Translations under genes and position numbers: made by a program
In this document: positions 8,346 through 15,156 of the stretch, one piece after another
How the letters are laid out: every line of letters starts with the position of its first letter
How positions within the stretch are numbered: position 1 is the first letter of the stretch
Source: Bacillota bacterium
GTDB lineage: Bacteria > Bacillota > Clostridia > Christensenellales > CAG-138
NCBI GenBank assembly: GCA_023416175.1
Contig: JAEZIE010000237.1
Coordinates: forward strand, 1 to 25,056
Length of the DNA: 25,056 bases
Reading direction: 5' to 3'
Notes under the pieces: model-generated
The model's database searches: none
Told to the model about the DNA's origin: nothing
Seen by the model: only the letters and a program-made list of their open reading frames with translations

Positions 8346-8359
8346 GCAGTGCCAGCCGA
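8331..8359 (-). terminator. inverted repeat after the GntR gene, possible weak terminator
   Basis: Perfect 8-bp GC-rich stem (8331-8338 with 8352-8359) with a 13-nt loop, 11 bp after the GntR stop codon. The minus-strand sequence that follows is TGTATGTTATACTG, not a clean U-run. The loop contains the TTGACA of the next promoter, so it may instead be a protein site over the -35 box. Confidence 0.4.
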
Positions 8360-8369
8360 CAACAGGTAT

Positions 8370-9038
8370 TTATTCTTCAAAATTAAGATCGGGAATATTC
8401 TCTTCAATATGCTCGCGCATCAGCTTTTCCGCCTTTTCCGAATCGTGGGTCCTGATCGCGTCCACAATTTTCTGATGGCGAATGGCGATATGCATAGGAT
8501 CGGTGACGTAATAGCTGCCTTTGAGGTGCGACCAGCTTGCAAAACGCAGGTTTTTGGACAGCTTGATAATGTATTGATGGTCAGCAATCTCCATGATCAG
8601 GTCATGGAACTCATCGTTGACACGCATGCGGTTCATCGAATCATTATCCATGGCGGTGTTGATCATGCGCTGAAGAATTTCCTCTAGATGTTCGACATCC
8701 TCAGGCGTCGCCCGTTTGGCGGCTATGCCCGCAGCCATGGATTCGAGCGCCGCGCGAACGGTAAACACTTCCCAGATATCCCGGTTGGTGATTTCCCGGA
8801 TCGTCGTGCCCTTATATGGTTCCACCGTAACAAGCCCCATCTCCGAAAGGCTCTTGATCGCCTCCCGGACAGGGGACTGGCTGACGCCAAAGGTATGCGC
8901 GAGCGTGCTCTCCACAAGGCGGTCGCCCGGCTTGTATTTTCCGCTCAGGATACTCTCAATGAGAATCCCTTTGACGTGTTCGCTCAGGACCGTTTTTTTG
9001 ATCCGTTCTGTCCCAAATGCATCTTCCTGCTGATTCAA
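8370..9038 (-). CDS. GntR-family regulator, FCD (FadR-type) subfamily
   Basis: 222-residue one-component transcription factor. Residues about 18-83 form the winged helix-turn-helix: ILSGKYKPGDRLVESTLAHT followed by FGVSQSPVREAIKSL and EMGLVTVEPYKGT. Residues about 88-215 form the helical FCD ligand domain. The likely metal or ligand residues are D142 and H145 in NDEFHDL, H188 in AIRHQKI and H210 in MREHIEEN. Members usually repress catabolic operons and release DNA on binding a carboxylic acid. The TTG start follows GAGGT; no in-frame ATG precedes the DNA-binding domain. It sits between the two operons that carry the identical palindrome and probably controls both, and perhaps itself. Confidence 0.92.
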   Translation of the reverse strand: MNQQEDAFGTERIKKTVLSEHVKGILIESILSGKYKPGDRLVESTLAHTFGVSQSPVREAIKSLSEMGLVTVEPYKGTTIREITNRDIWEVFTVRAALESMAAGIAAKRATPEDVEHLEEILQRMINTAMDNDSMNRMRVNDEFHDLIMEIADHQYIIKLSKNLRFASWSHLKGSYYVTDPMHIAIRHQKIVDAIRTHDSEKAEKLMREHIEENIPDLNFEE

Positions 9039-9073
9039 GGCGCATACCTCATAATCTACCCAATTATCTAATT

Positions 9074-9102
9074 ATTTTATCACATTTTGCCGTTAGCTAC
9101 AA
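9074..9102 (-). promoter_or_regulatory. probable promoter of the GntR gene
   Basis: TTGTAG (9097-9102), 17 bp, TAAAAT (9074-9079) on the minus strand, 36 bp before the GntR start. Just downstream, ATAAT and ATTAT half-sites (within 9051-9072) resemble spread-out arms of the ATAATCGATTAT operator, which would allow weak autoregulation. The gene may also be reached by read-through from the operon upstream. Confidence 0.45.
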
Positions 9103-9147
9103 GAACAATGCCGCACCTTGATTTACAATTATTTACGTATCTCTGCT

Positions 9148-9176
9148 GCGGCGGCGCCTTCCCCTCGCGCCGCCGC
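9148..9176 (-). other. GC-only hairpin between the membrane protein and GntR genes
   Basis: Perfect 10-bp stem made only of G and C (9148-9157 with 9167-9176), 9-nt loop, 14 bp after the stop of the membrane-protein gene. There is no U-tract after it on the minus strand, so it is a poor intrinsic terminator. It could be an mRNA-stabilising or processing element, or a factor-assisted terminator. Confidence 0.5.
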
Positions 9177-9189
9177 GCACCTGAAATTC

Positions 9190-9714
9190 TTACAGCTTTG
9201 ACTTGGATATCCACCCGTTAAACACGATAGTAAGATAGCCTGCGATAAAGCCGACCAGAACATACACCAGTTCCGCCAGGCCCACCATGCAGTAGGTCCC
9301 CACCGTAAAATCCGGGAAAGCGCCCGCGGCGGAAAGCGAGAAATACATACCGGTGCCCACAAATACTGCCGCCACGTTGTTGAAGGGTTTCACCCGCTCG
9401 CAGAGCATCATGGGGATGACCATGATCACGACCGCCAGCGGCACCGCCCACCAGGGGGTAAAGCCAAATGCAATGGAAAGGACGAACATGAGTATCGCCG
9501 CTATGATACCGGCAATGATGGATGTAAAGGCTCTGAGCGCCGCCTTGGGATTGGCGCCAAACAGGAAATAGCACGCCCATGAAATAAAGGAGATGTAGGT
9601 GAGCGGTTTTCCAACCGCGATCGGCCAGCCGTTCAACTGCCAGGTTACCAGTGTAACAACACCCGCGAGCACTGCCGTCAGCACGGCATATACGAGCAGC
9701 TTCTTCGTAGTCAT
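9190..9714 (-). CDS. DUF1097-like integral membrane protein
   Basis: 174-residue very hydrophobic protein. Six probable membrane segments: about 6-27, 36-53, 65-85, 88-105, 113-131 and 140-165. The conserved-looking core TYISFISWACYFLFGANPKA (39-58), with LR soon after, and the overall length match what I recall of the DUF1097 family (such as E. coli YcdZ), whose function is not established. The ATG at 9714 has GGAGG 6 nt upstream. The 187-bp gap before it holds no clear promoter, although a partial operator-like ATAATCG occurs at 9747-9753. It is the only membrane protein in the regulon inside this window, so it is the sole local candidate for uptake or efflux of the substrate, but it does not resemble known carriers. 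Confidence 0.65.
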   Translation of the reverse strand: MTTKKLLVYAVLTAVLAGVVTLVTWQLNGWPIAVGKPLTYISFISWACYFLFGANPKAALRAFTSIIAGIIAAILMFVLSIAFGFTPWWAVPLAVVIMVIPMMLCERVKPFNNVAAVFVGTGMYFSLSAAGAFPDFTVGTYCMVGLAELVYVLVGFIAGYLTIVFNGWISKSKL

Positions 9715-9901
9715 ACAATTCCTCCATAATATTTATATTTGACAGGATAATCGTTTGACTGCTACCCTCCTTTCGCATAGGATACCAACGCGCCTTTTAT
9801 CGGCACGCCAAAGAAGTCGATGCTCTTGTGAATCGGCGTCATGGAAGCAGGGCTATAAGAGAGCGGCAGGCTGCCTCACTGGCCAGCCATATGCCCCTTT
9901 A

Positions 9902-10849
9902 TCAATCCTCGGGCAATTTCCAATCAAAGAATTGCAGGTAAGGTTTTGCTGCGCGCTTGCGAAACACGTCCATATCCACATTCGTCCAATCCAGCACGCC
10001 ATGGCCCGTCTTTGCGCCAAGATCGTTGGCCCTTACATGGCTTACCACCAGCTCCTGCGGCCGGTCGTCGTTACAAAGGCTCCCCAACATGGATTCCTGA
10101 ATGCTTTCAATCATATCCAGGCCCGCATAATCAAAGTGCTCGAATATTCCGATAGACGTGTAGCGCGGTATAAAGCTGGTGCGCAACGAAAGGTCGATAT
10201 CCTGGGGCGATGCGATGCCCTGCTCCACCATGTATACTGCCTCCCGGTAAAGTGCGTGCTGGAGCCTATTGGCAACAAACCCCGGCACGCTCTTTTTAAG
10301 AACCACGGGGGCGCGTCCCACGGATCTGAGCACATCGAGCAGTAACTGCAGCGCCCCCTCGGAGGTTTCGGGACCGGGTACCACCTCTACGCAGGGCACC
10401 ATGTGCGGCGGGTTCCACGGGTGGGCCACGAGGAACCTGTCCTGAAAAACCGTTAAGCCCTCGGCAAGGCGTTCCACCGGCATGGCAGATGTACTCGAGG
10501 CGATAACGCCCACGGATTTACAGTGCCTCTCCAGTTCCCGGTAAACCTCCCACTTGACTTCGGCACGTTCCACTACGCACTCATAGATCATGTTTGCATC
10601 TGCGAGCGCGCTATAATCCAACGCGATTGTCAGCCTCTTTTCGCAAAGCGCGGCCTGTCGGGGCGTTACCAATCCTTCCTTGGCGAGGTCAGAAAAAATG
10701 TCCCGGTACCTGCCCAGGCACCTTTCCCGCTCCTGCTCGTTGACGGCGAACATGCTTACACGGTAGCCGTTACCTGTAAACAGGGTAGCGAGGCTGGCGC
10801 CTATCATTCCGGTACCGACTATCCCAATTTTAATCTCCTGTTGCAGCAT
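9902..10849 (-). CDS. 3-hydroxyacyl-CoA dehydrogenase-family hydroxyacid dehydrogenase (CRYL1/gulonate-dehydrogenase-like)
   Basis: NAD-dependent dehydrogenase of the 3-hydroxyacyl-CoA dehydrogenase fold, 315 residues. Seen: Rossmann motif IGIVGTGMIGASLA (8-21), SSTSAM (118-123), catalytic H143 and N146 in AHPWNPPHMVPCVEVVPG, and the C-terminal domain signature GFVANRLQHALYREAVYMVE starting at 190. HPxNPP followed by VPxxEVVPGPET is closer to lambda-crystallin/L-gulonate 3-dehydrogenase than to beta-oxidation enzymes, which usually have HFFNPA. I therefore expect a free 3-hydroxy acid, possibly a sugar acid, as substrate. The ATG at 10849 has GGAGG 6 nt upstream and lies 11 bp after the MBL stop; 62 in-frame upstream codons would lie inside the MBL gene. 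Confidence 0.85.
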   Translation of the reverse strand: MLQQEIKIGIVGTGMIGASLATLFTGNGYRVSMFAVNEQERERCLGRYRDIFSDLAKEGLVTPRQAALCEKRLTIALDYSALADANMIYECVVERAEVKWEVYRELERHCKSVGVIASSTSAMPVERLAEGLTVFQDRFLVAHPWNPPHMVPCVEVVPGPETSEGALQLLLDVLRSVGRAPVVLKKSVPGFVANRLQHALYREAVYMVEQGIASPQDIDLSLRTSFIPRYTSIGIFEHFDYAGLDMIESIQESMLGSLCNDDRPQELVVSHVRANDLGAKTGHGVLDWTNVDMDVFRKRAAKPYLQFFDWKLPED

Positions 10850-10860
10850 TTCCGGCCTCC

Positions 10861-11718
10861 CTACTGTTTCCTGGTCAGGTAGTCGTATGCGACCCGTACG
10901 TTGCACGTTTGGATATAATTCATCTCTTCGGGTTGGCCGATATCCACCGGGCAGCGGTCGGCAAAGCTGATGCGCGCAACGCACTCCTCCTTGCTCCAAC
11001 CGCGGCGGATGCCGTCGGATACCGCTGAGAACCAATCGTATAGAAACTGCTTCTGCTCAAATATACATTCCTTGCCCACTACCGGCCCATGGCCAGGCAC
11101 GATATAGTCCACGTCCAGAGAATTGATGAAATCGAGCGTACGGAACAATGCATCGGGATCAACGGTATGCAGCCAGATTTGGCAGCCGGCAAATATGGTA
11201 TCGCCCACGAAAACAACCCGCTCTTCGGGTATGAATACGCTGATGTTGGCGTCGGAATGGCCCGGGGTATAGAAGAGCTGAAAGGTATGCTCTCCCAGCC
11301 GGATCGTCATACGATCGCTGAACGTGATGGAGGGCGGGTTTTGTATATATTCGTCCTCTTTGGGCATCAGCGGCAGCGCATCCGGGTCCTGGCGGCGTAT
11401 CACATCCACCATATAGTCATAGGTGGTCTTGTTAAAGGCCGGAGGTATCTTCCAGAATGTATCCTTTAGCTTCTCGTGGCCGATTACGGGGCACTCGTTT
11501 ACGAACCAGTGGTTGCCGAAAATATGGTCGATATGCGACTCCGTGTTGATCAGGTAGCGGATAGGCCCCCGCTCCTTCGCGAAGCGGATCATAGCCAACA
11601 GGTTGGTAATCCACTGCGCAGTATCGATAAACACGGCGCCCTCAGCGGTAAATACGATCCCGGGATTGCACCCGCGGATCTTTGTTTCCGCGTATACGTT
11701 CTTTGTAATTTGCTGCAT
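10861..11718 (-). CDS. MBL-fold metallo-hydrolase with altered first metal motif
   Basis: 285-residue metallo-beta-lactamase-fold protein. Motifs in order: NTESHIDH (58-65), TPGHSDANIS (H154), VFVGDTIFAG (D173) and VPGHGPVVG (H210). The usual HxHxDH is ExHxDH here: E60, H62, D64 and H65, so one ligand of the first metal site is replaced by Glu. The rest of the site is intact, so a hydrolytic role on an ester, lactone or thioester is likely, perhaps with altered metal use. The ATG has AAGGAGGTG at ideal spacing and starts 12 bp after the dikinase ATP-grasp subunit stop. No signal peptide. Substrate unknown. Confidence 0.85.
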   Translation of the reverse strand: MQQITKNVYAETKIRGCNPGIVFTAEGAVFIDTAQWITNLLAMIRFAKERGPIRYLINTESHIDHIFGNHWFVNECPVIGHEKLKDTFWKIPPAFNKTTYDYMVDVIRRQDPDALPLMPKEDEYIQNPPSITFSDRMTIRLGEHTFQLFYTPGHSDANISVFIPEERVVFVGDTIFAGCQIWLHTVDPDALFRTLDFINSLDVDYIVPGHGPVVGKECIFEQKQFLYDWFSAVSDGIRRGWSKEECVARISFADRCPVDIGQPEEMNYIQTCNVRVAYDYLTRKQ

Positions 11719-11730
11719 AAGCCCACCTCC

Positions 11731-12690
11731 TTATATTTTGACCGTGGTGATGGGGCGGGATTGCAGCAGGTAGAGTTTATCGCCTTCAATTGCCCATTCC
11801 AGGTCCTGCGGAAGTTTATAAAAGTTTTCTACGTTCACGGCCATATCCACCAGCGCCCTGCGCTCTTTCTCGCTCAGCACCGGCGCACAGCGCATTTCTT
11901 CGGGTACTTCTACCTCTTTTACACCACCCCGCTCGCAAAGGCGTACCACCATGATTTCTTTTTCGGAAATATACTCCGTGGTTATATCATAGGAATTTTT
12001 GGCGATGACATAATTATCGGGCGTTACAATTCCCTGCACCACGCCTTCGCCCAGGCCCCAAGCGGCCTCGATCATAACGCTGTTCCTGTCGTTCGTAATG
12101 GGATTTGCCGAAAAGACGACGCCCGCCTTGTCGGAATTGACCATGCGCTGCACGACCACCGCAATCGAGATGCTGTCCTCTGCAAACTGTTTGCAGCGAC
12201 GGTAGAAAATTGCCCGATCGTTGTACAGAGACGCCCAGCATTCCTTGACATAATGAATGACTTCTTCCTCGCCGATAACATACAGATAGGTCTCCTGTTG
12301 GCCAGCAAAGCTGGCGTCAACCAGATCCTCGGCCGTTCCGCTCGAACGTACCGCTACGGGCGGGCAATCGCCAAGCTCACGGTAATGACCTGCCAGAAGT
12401 TTCGTAAGGTTTTCAGGCATGGGAGTAGCCACGATCATATCGCGAATCTGCTGGGAAAGATCGCACAGGCTCTGCTGATCATCGCAGTCGATCTGCCCGA
12501 TCAGTTCCATGATCCTGGGTTTGAGGCCGCTTTCTTCAAGGAACGCCTCAAACATCTCGGAGCATACAATAAAACCCTCGGGGACAGGATAGCCGTTCCT
12601 GTGCATGCGGCAGAGGCTCGCCCCCTTCCCGCCCGCCTTCTGGGCAAGCTCCTGATCGGGAATCTCGTTGAACCAGGCAATAAAACGCAC
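11731..12690 (-). CDS. ATP-grasp subunit of a split PEP-synthase-like dikinase
   Basis: About 319 residues matching only the N-terminal nucleotide-binding domain of PEP synthase/pyruvate phosphate dikinase. Seen: AGGKGASLCRM (19-29), GYPVPEGFIV (33-42), VAVRSSGTAEDL with the key R115, GVVFSANPIT, AAWGLGEGVVQG, and the end signature QDLEWAIEGDKLYLLQSRPI. This domain uses ATP to phosphorylate the His of a swivelling domain, here located on the separate larger protein encoded just upstream. I prefer the GTG at 12690 (MRFIAWFNEI), with GAGGT 7 nt before it, to the GTG at 12705, which has no ribosome binding site. The layout resembles the smaller subunit of phenylphosphate synthase. The C-terminal PEP/pyruvate domain is missing from both subunits, so it is not a gluconeogenic PEP synthase. 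Confidence 0.85.
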   Translation of the reverse strand: MRFIAWFNEIPDQELAQKAGGKGASLCRMHRNGYPVPEGFIVCSEMFEAFLEESGLKPRIMELIGQIDCDDQQSLCDLSQQIRDMIVATPMPENLTKLLAGHYRELGDCPPVAVRSSGTAEDLVDASFAGQQETYLYVIGEEEVIHYVKECWASLYNDRAIFYRRCKQFAEDSISIAVVVQRMVNSDKAGVVFSANPITNDRNSVMIEAAWGLGEGVVQGIVTPDNYVIAKNSYDITTEYISEKEIMVVRLCERGGVKEVEVPEEMRCAPVLSEKERRALVDMAVNVENFYKLPQDLEWAIEGDKLYLLQSRPITTVKI

Positions 12691-12734
12691 TCTCTTATAC
12701 CTCACTGTTTGATTAGATAGCGTCGATTATTTCA

Positions 12735-12767
12735 GGCGACGCCCACGCGCCGAGCGCGGGCGCCGCC
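12735..12767 (-). other. GC-rich hairpin between the two dikinase subunit genes
   Basis: 14-bp stem (12735-12748 with 12754-12767) with a 5-nt loop. Read as plus-strand RNA it would have two A-C mismatches; as minus-strand RNA both become G-U pairs, so the structure fits the actual transcript. No U-tract follows, so it is more likely a processing, stability or ratio-setting element than a terminator. Confidence 0.5.
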
Positions 12768-12779
12768 ACAACCGGTGAA

Positions 12780-14474
12780 TTACCCAAGTACCTCAACCAC
12801 GCCGGAATTACCATCCACGCGGATACGCATTCCAGTTTCGAGCACCTGCGTTGCCCTTGTGGTGCCAACTACGCAGGGAATGCCAAACTCGCGGGAAACA
12901 ACAGCCGGATGGGAAAGCGCGCCGCCGGTATCCGTGACAAGCCCTGCGATCTTGGAAAAGCTGACGATCCACGCGGGGTTGGTCATCTTGCAGACCATGA
13001 TCTCGCCCTTTTGCAGCTTGTCAAAGTCCTTGGGGGTGCTCACAAAACGGCAAGTCCCCTCGACAACGCCCGCGGAGCCGGGAATACCCTTGATGAGAGT
13101 CTTGCTCAAGGGCTTCGCCTCTTTCTTCTCCTCCATCTCGCGCTCAAAGATCTCGGGATAGCCCCAAAGCGCGTGCTTGTACGGCTCCATATAAAGCTGC
13201 CAATGCGTGGCGGTGCCATACCAATACCGGGGATGCTTTTTAGCGGCCTCGGCCATTTCAGCGCGCCGGGAAGCGATCTTCTCCTCGACGGGATAATCCG
13301 AAACGCCCAGGCAGCGGATCTCTTCATACTCAAGCATGAAGATATCTTCGGCATCCTTGAGCTTGCCAGCGCGGACATACGCCCTGCCCACCTCAAGGAA
13401 CATCAGGCGCATATGCGCATAGATAGCCTGGTCGATATAGAAATGGTGGTCGGGCGTGAGGGGCATCATCTTCAGGCACAGCTCGAGGGATTTGTTGAAT
13501 TTCTCAAGCATCGCAGGATCCTTGATCTTGGAAAGTGCCCGGTTGATGGCATCCTGCTGCGTCTGCATGCAGCTGTTATAATTTTCATAGAAGTTATAAT
13601 CTGTTTCCACATAGCCCCTGATGGCCTCATAGATGGGGGTGGGGTCCTCAATCCAGGTTTTATAGATATACTCATGGGAGTAGATCGCCTTATAGCCGTA
13701 TTCCTCCTGATACGCCTTTACCAATTCCAGGAGCTTTGCGCCGCCATCGACGGAGGAAGACTTCGCCATGATCTCTTCAATACTGCCCTCTAAGAACAGC
13801 ATTTTGAGCGCGGGCATTGTACCGATATACTCCTTGATGCTCCAAAGAGCCTTGAGCGAATCCCAGTTCCTGTCATCCCGCGAGATGGTGATCTTGGAAA
13901 GATCATCGTCCGCACTGCCGACTGCTTCCGCGTAAATGTTGGCAAAGTCTGTGGAAGCCTGTACCTGAGCCAGGTTGATGATCCAGTGAATGCGGAACGC
14001 GCGCTCCTGCAGATCCAGGCAATCCTCCATGTGGATGAGGATTTCAGGAATGCTCTTGTGCTCGAAATCAAAGTTGATCATGTAGTTGCCCGCATCCTGG
14101 AGCTCCTTGATATAGGAGTTCTTCCATCTGTCCAGGAACTGGTCGGCGTATATGGGCATAACGGCGGAATAGTAGCTGAAAAGTCCTCCCACTTTGTCCG
14201 CATCCGTCTTGGGCGGCACAACGGCACTGTACACGTAACCGCCAATTTTCTTTGCGAGCCATTCTGAGCCGATTGGCGCGCCGAACCGGCGGTACATGTA
14301 TTCGCAGGTTGCGCCCCACCAGCCGCCCACATCAAAATAGAGCGGGGAGATGGGGTTGGGGCAGTGCAGATCGTCGTAAAACCACATCAGGCCCTTTTCT
14401 TCCTCGTCCTTCCATTCCACAGGGAGTTCTGCATCGCCAAAATAGGTTGCATAGATCTTGTTGTCCTCGCTCAT
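12780..14474 (-). CDS. substrate-binding and phospho-histidine subunit of a split dikinase
   Basis: 564-residue partner of the ATP-grasp subunit. Residues about 463-564 form the swivelling phospho-His domain of PEP-utilising enzymes: GIPGSAGVVEG, then VTDTGGALSHPAVVSREFGI, with the phospho-acceptor H522, then PCVVGT. Residues 1-460 are a mostly helical domain opening with WFYDDLHCPNPISPL (31-45), which resembles the start of the substrate domain in rifampicin phosphotransferase-like proteins and in the large subunit of phenylphosphate synthase. The expected reaction is ATP + R-OH + H2O to AMP + R-O-phosphate + Pi. The ATG has GGAGG 6 nt upstream. It is the first gene after a 196-bp gap and could have its own promoter. 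The hydroxylated substrate is unknown; the molybdenum hydroxylase encoded just upstream may make it. Confidence 0.8.
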   Translation of the reverse strand: MSEDNKIYATYFGDAELPVEWKDEEEKGLMWFYDDLHCPNPISPLYFDVGGWWGATCEYMYRRFGAPIGSEWLAKKIGGYVYSAVVPPKTDADKVGGLFSYYSAVMPIYADQFLDRWKNSYIKELQDAGNYMINFDFEHKSIPEILIHMEDCLDLQERAFRIHWIINLAQVQASTDFANIYAEAVGSADDDLSKITISRDDRNWDSLKALWSIKEYIGTMPALKMLFLEGSIEEIMAKSSSVDGGAKLLELVKAYQEEYGYKAIYSHEYIYKTWIEDPTPIYEAIRGYVETDYNFYENYNSCMQTQQDAINRALSKIKDPAMLEKFNKSLELCLKMMPLTPDHHFYIDQAIYAHMRLMFLEVGRAYVRAGKLKDAEDIFMLEYEEIRCLGVSDYPVEEKIASRRAEMAEAAKKHPRYWYGTATHWQLYMEPYKHALWGYPEIFEREMEEKKEAKPLSKTLIKGIPGSAGVVEGTCRFVSTPKDFDKLQKGEIMVCKMTNPAWIVSFSKIAGLVTDTGGALSHPAVVSREFGIPCVVGTTRATQVLETGMRIRVDGNSGVVEVLG

Positions 14475-14498
14475 AATCGGCCTCCTGTATTTTTGTAG

Positions 14499-14520
14499 TT
14501 TTCATGATGGTTCATGAAAA
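14499..14520 (-). promoter_or_regulatory. inverted repeat in the leader of the dikinase large subunit
   Basis: Perfect 9-bp inverted repeat TTTTCATGA/TCATGAAAA (14499-14507 with 14512-14520), 4-nt loop, ending 25 bp before the ATG and just upstream of the ribosome binding site. It could be a protein site or a leader hairpin. An operator-like TAAATCGATGAT (14552-14563, 9 of 12 matches to ATAATCGATTAT) lies a little further upstream. Confidence 0.35.
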
Positions 14521-14627
14521 ACGAGTATTCGGTTAAGAACCTAATAGACTTTAAATCGATGATACAGGAATGAGAATCGTTTGTTTAAACGGTAGAATTA
14601 GCCCGAGAAAGGAATATGCAAAGAACA

Positions 14628-14650
14628 TCCGGCCTTTAGAGTCGGCCGGA
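14628..14650 (-). terminator. hairpin after the molybdenum-hydroxylase genes, possible partial terminator
   Basis: Perfect 7-bp stem TCCGGCC/GGCCGGA (14628-14634 with 14644-14650), 9-nt loop, 21 bp after the stop of the iron-sulfur subunit. On the minus strand it is followed by ATGTTCTTTGC, a weak U-rich run, so some transcripts may end here and others continue into the dikinase genes. Confidence 0.4.
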
Positions 14651-14670
14651 GCGGCGGGAAGAATACAGGT

Positions 14671-15156
14671 TTACTCGACGAAGGGGTTCTCGCTCATGCG
14701 TTCCGCGGCCAGCAGCACAGCCTCTATAATACGGTTATAGCCCGTACAGCGGCATATATTTCCTTCCATATCCTTACGAATCTGCTCCCCGGTTGGGTGG
14801 GGGTTACGGTCGAGTATGGACTTGGCAGTAAGGAGCATACCGGGCGTACAAAAACCGCACTGCACGGCGCCAACATCCAGAAACGCCTGCTGGAGCGGGT
14901 GTAGCTGTTCGTGCGCCAACCCTTCCACAGTAAGCACTTCTCCACCGTCTGTTTCGACGGCGAGGACAAGACAGGAATTGACCGGCTCTCCATTAAAAAG
15001 CACGGTACAGGCGCCGCATTCGCCCTCGTTGCAGCCCATCTTGGTGCCGGTGAGGCCAATATCATATCGGAGGAACTCAACAAGTGTCACGTTTACGCCG
15101 ACTTGGCGCGTATAAAGCTGCCCGTTGATTCGCACATGAATCTTTTTTTCCGTCAT
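14671..15156 (-). CDS. molybdenum hydroxylase, [2Fe-2S] small subunit
   Basis: 161-residue electron-transfer subunit of a xanthine-dehydrogenase-family enzyme. The plant-type ferredoxin domain has C42, C47, C50 and C62 (GCNEGECGAC and SC). The helical second domain has C100 and C103 in VQCGFCTPGM, and C135 and C137 in NICRCTGY. All eight cluster ligands are present. The ATG at 15156 overlaps the TGA of the FAD subunit by 4 nt and has GGGAGG 7 nt upstream; the longer frame to 15285 lies inside the FAD gene and is rejected. It passes electrons from the Mo centre to FAD. It is the last of the three hydroxylase genes and is followed by a hairpin. Confidence 0.93.
   Translation of the reverse strand: MTEKKIHVRINGQLYTRQVGVNVTLVEFLRYDIGLTGTKMGCNEGECGACTVLFNGEPVNSCLVLAVETDGGEVLTVEGLAHEQLHPLQQAFLDVGAVQCGFCTPGMLLTAKSILDRNPHPTGEQIRKDMEGNICRCTGYNRIIEAVLLAAERMSENPFVE

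Noticed and set aside
9762..9842. 26-codon minus-strand frame in the gap before the membrane-protein gene
   Set aside because: No ribosome binding site before its ATG and no recognised motif. It could be a gene remnant or leader peptide but there is nothing to support either.
11476..12720. Long plus-strand open frame of about 414 codons opposite the MBL and dikinase genes
   Set aside because: No ribosome binding site or recognisable motif; it is the mirror of strongly supported minus-strand genes and reflects their codon use. The same applies to the plus-strand frames at 12909-13793, 3272-3853, 6796-7458 and 17167-17901.
11731..14474. Reading the two dikinase genes as one PEP synthase gene broken by frameshift
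   Set aside because: The order is reversed relative to PEP synthase (His domain gene first, ATP-grasp gene second), each has its own start and stop, and the PEP/pyruvate domain is missing altogether. A simple frameshift cannot produce this.
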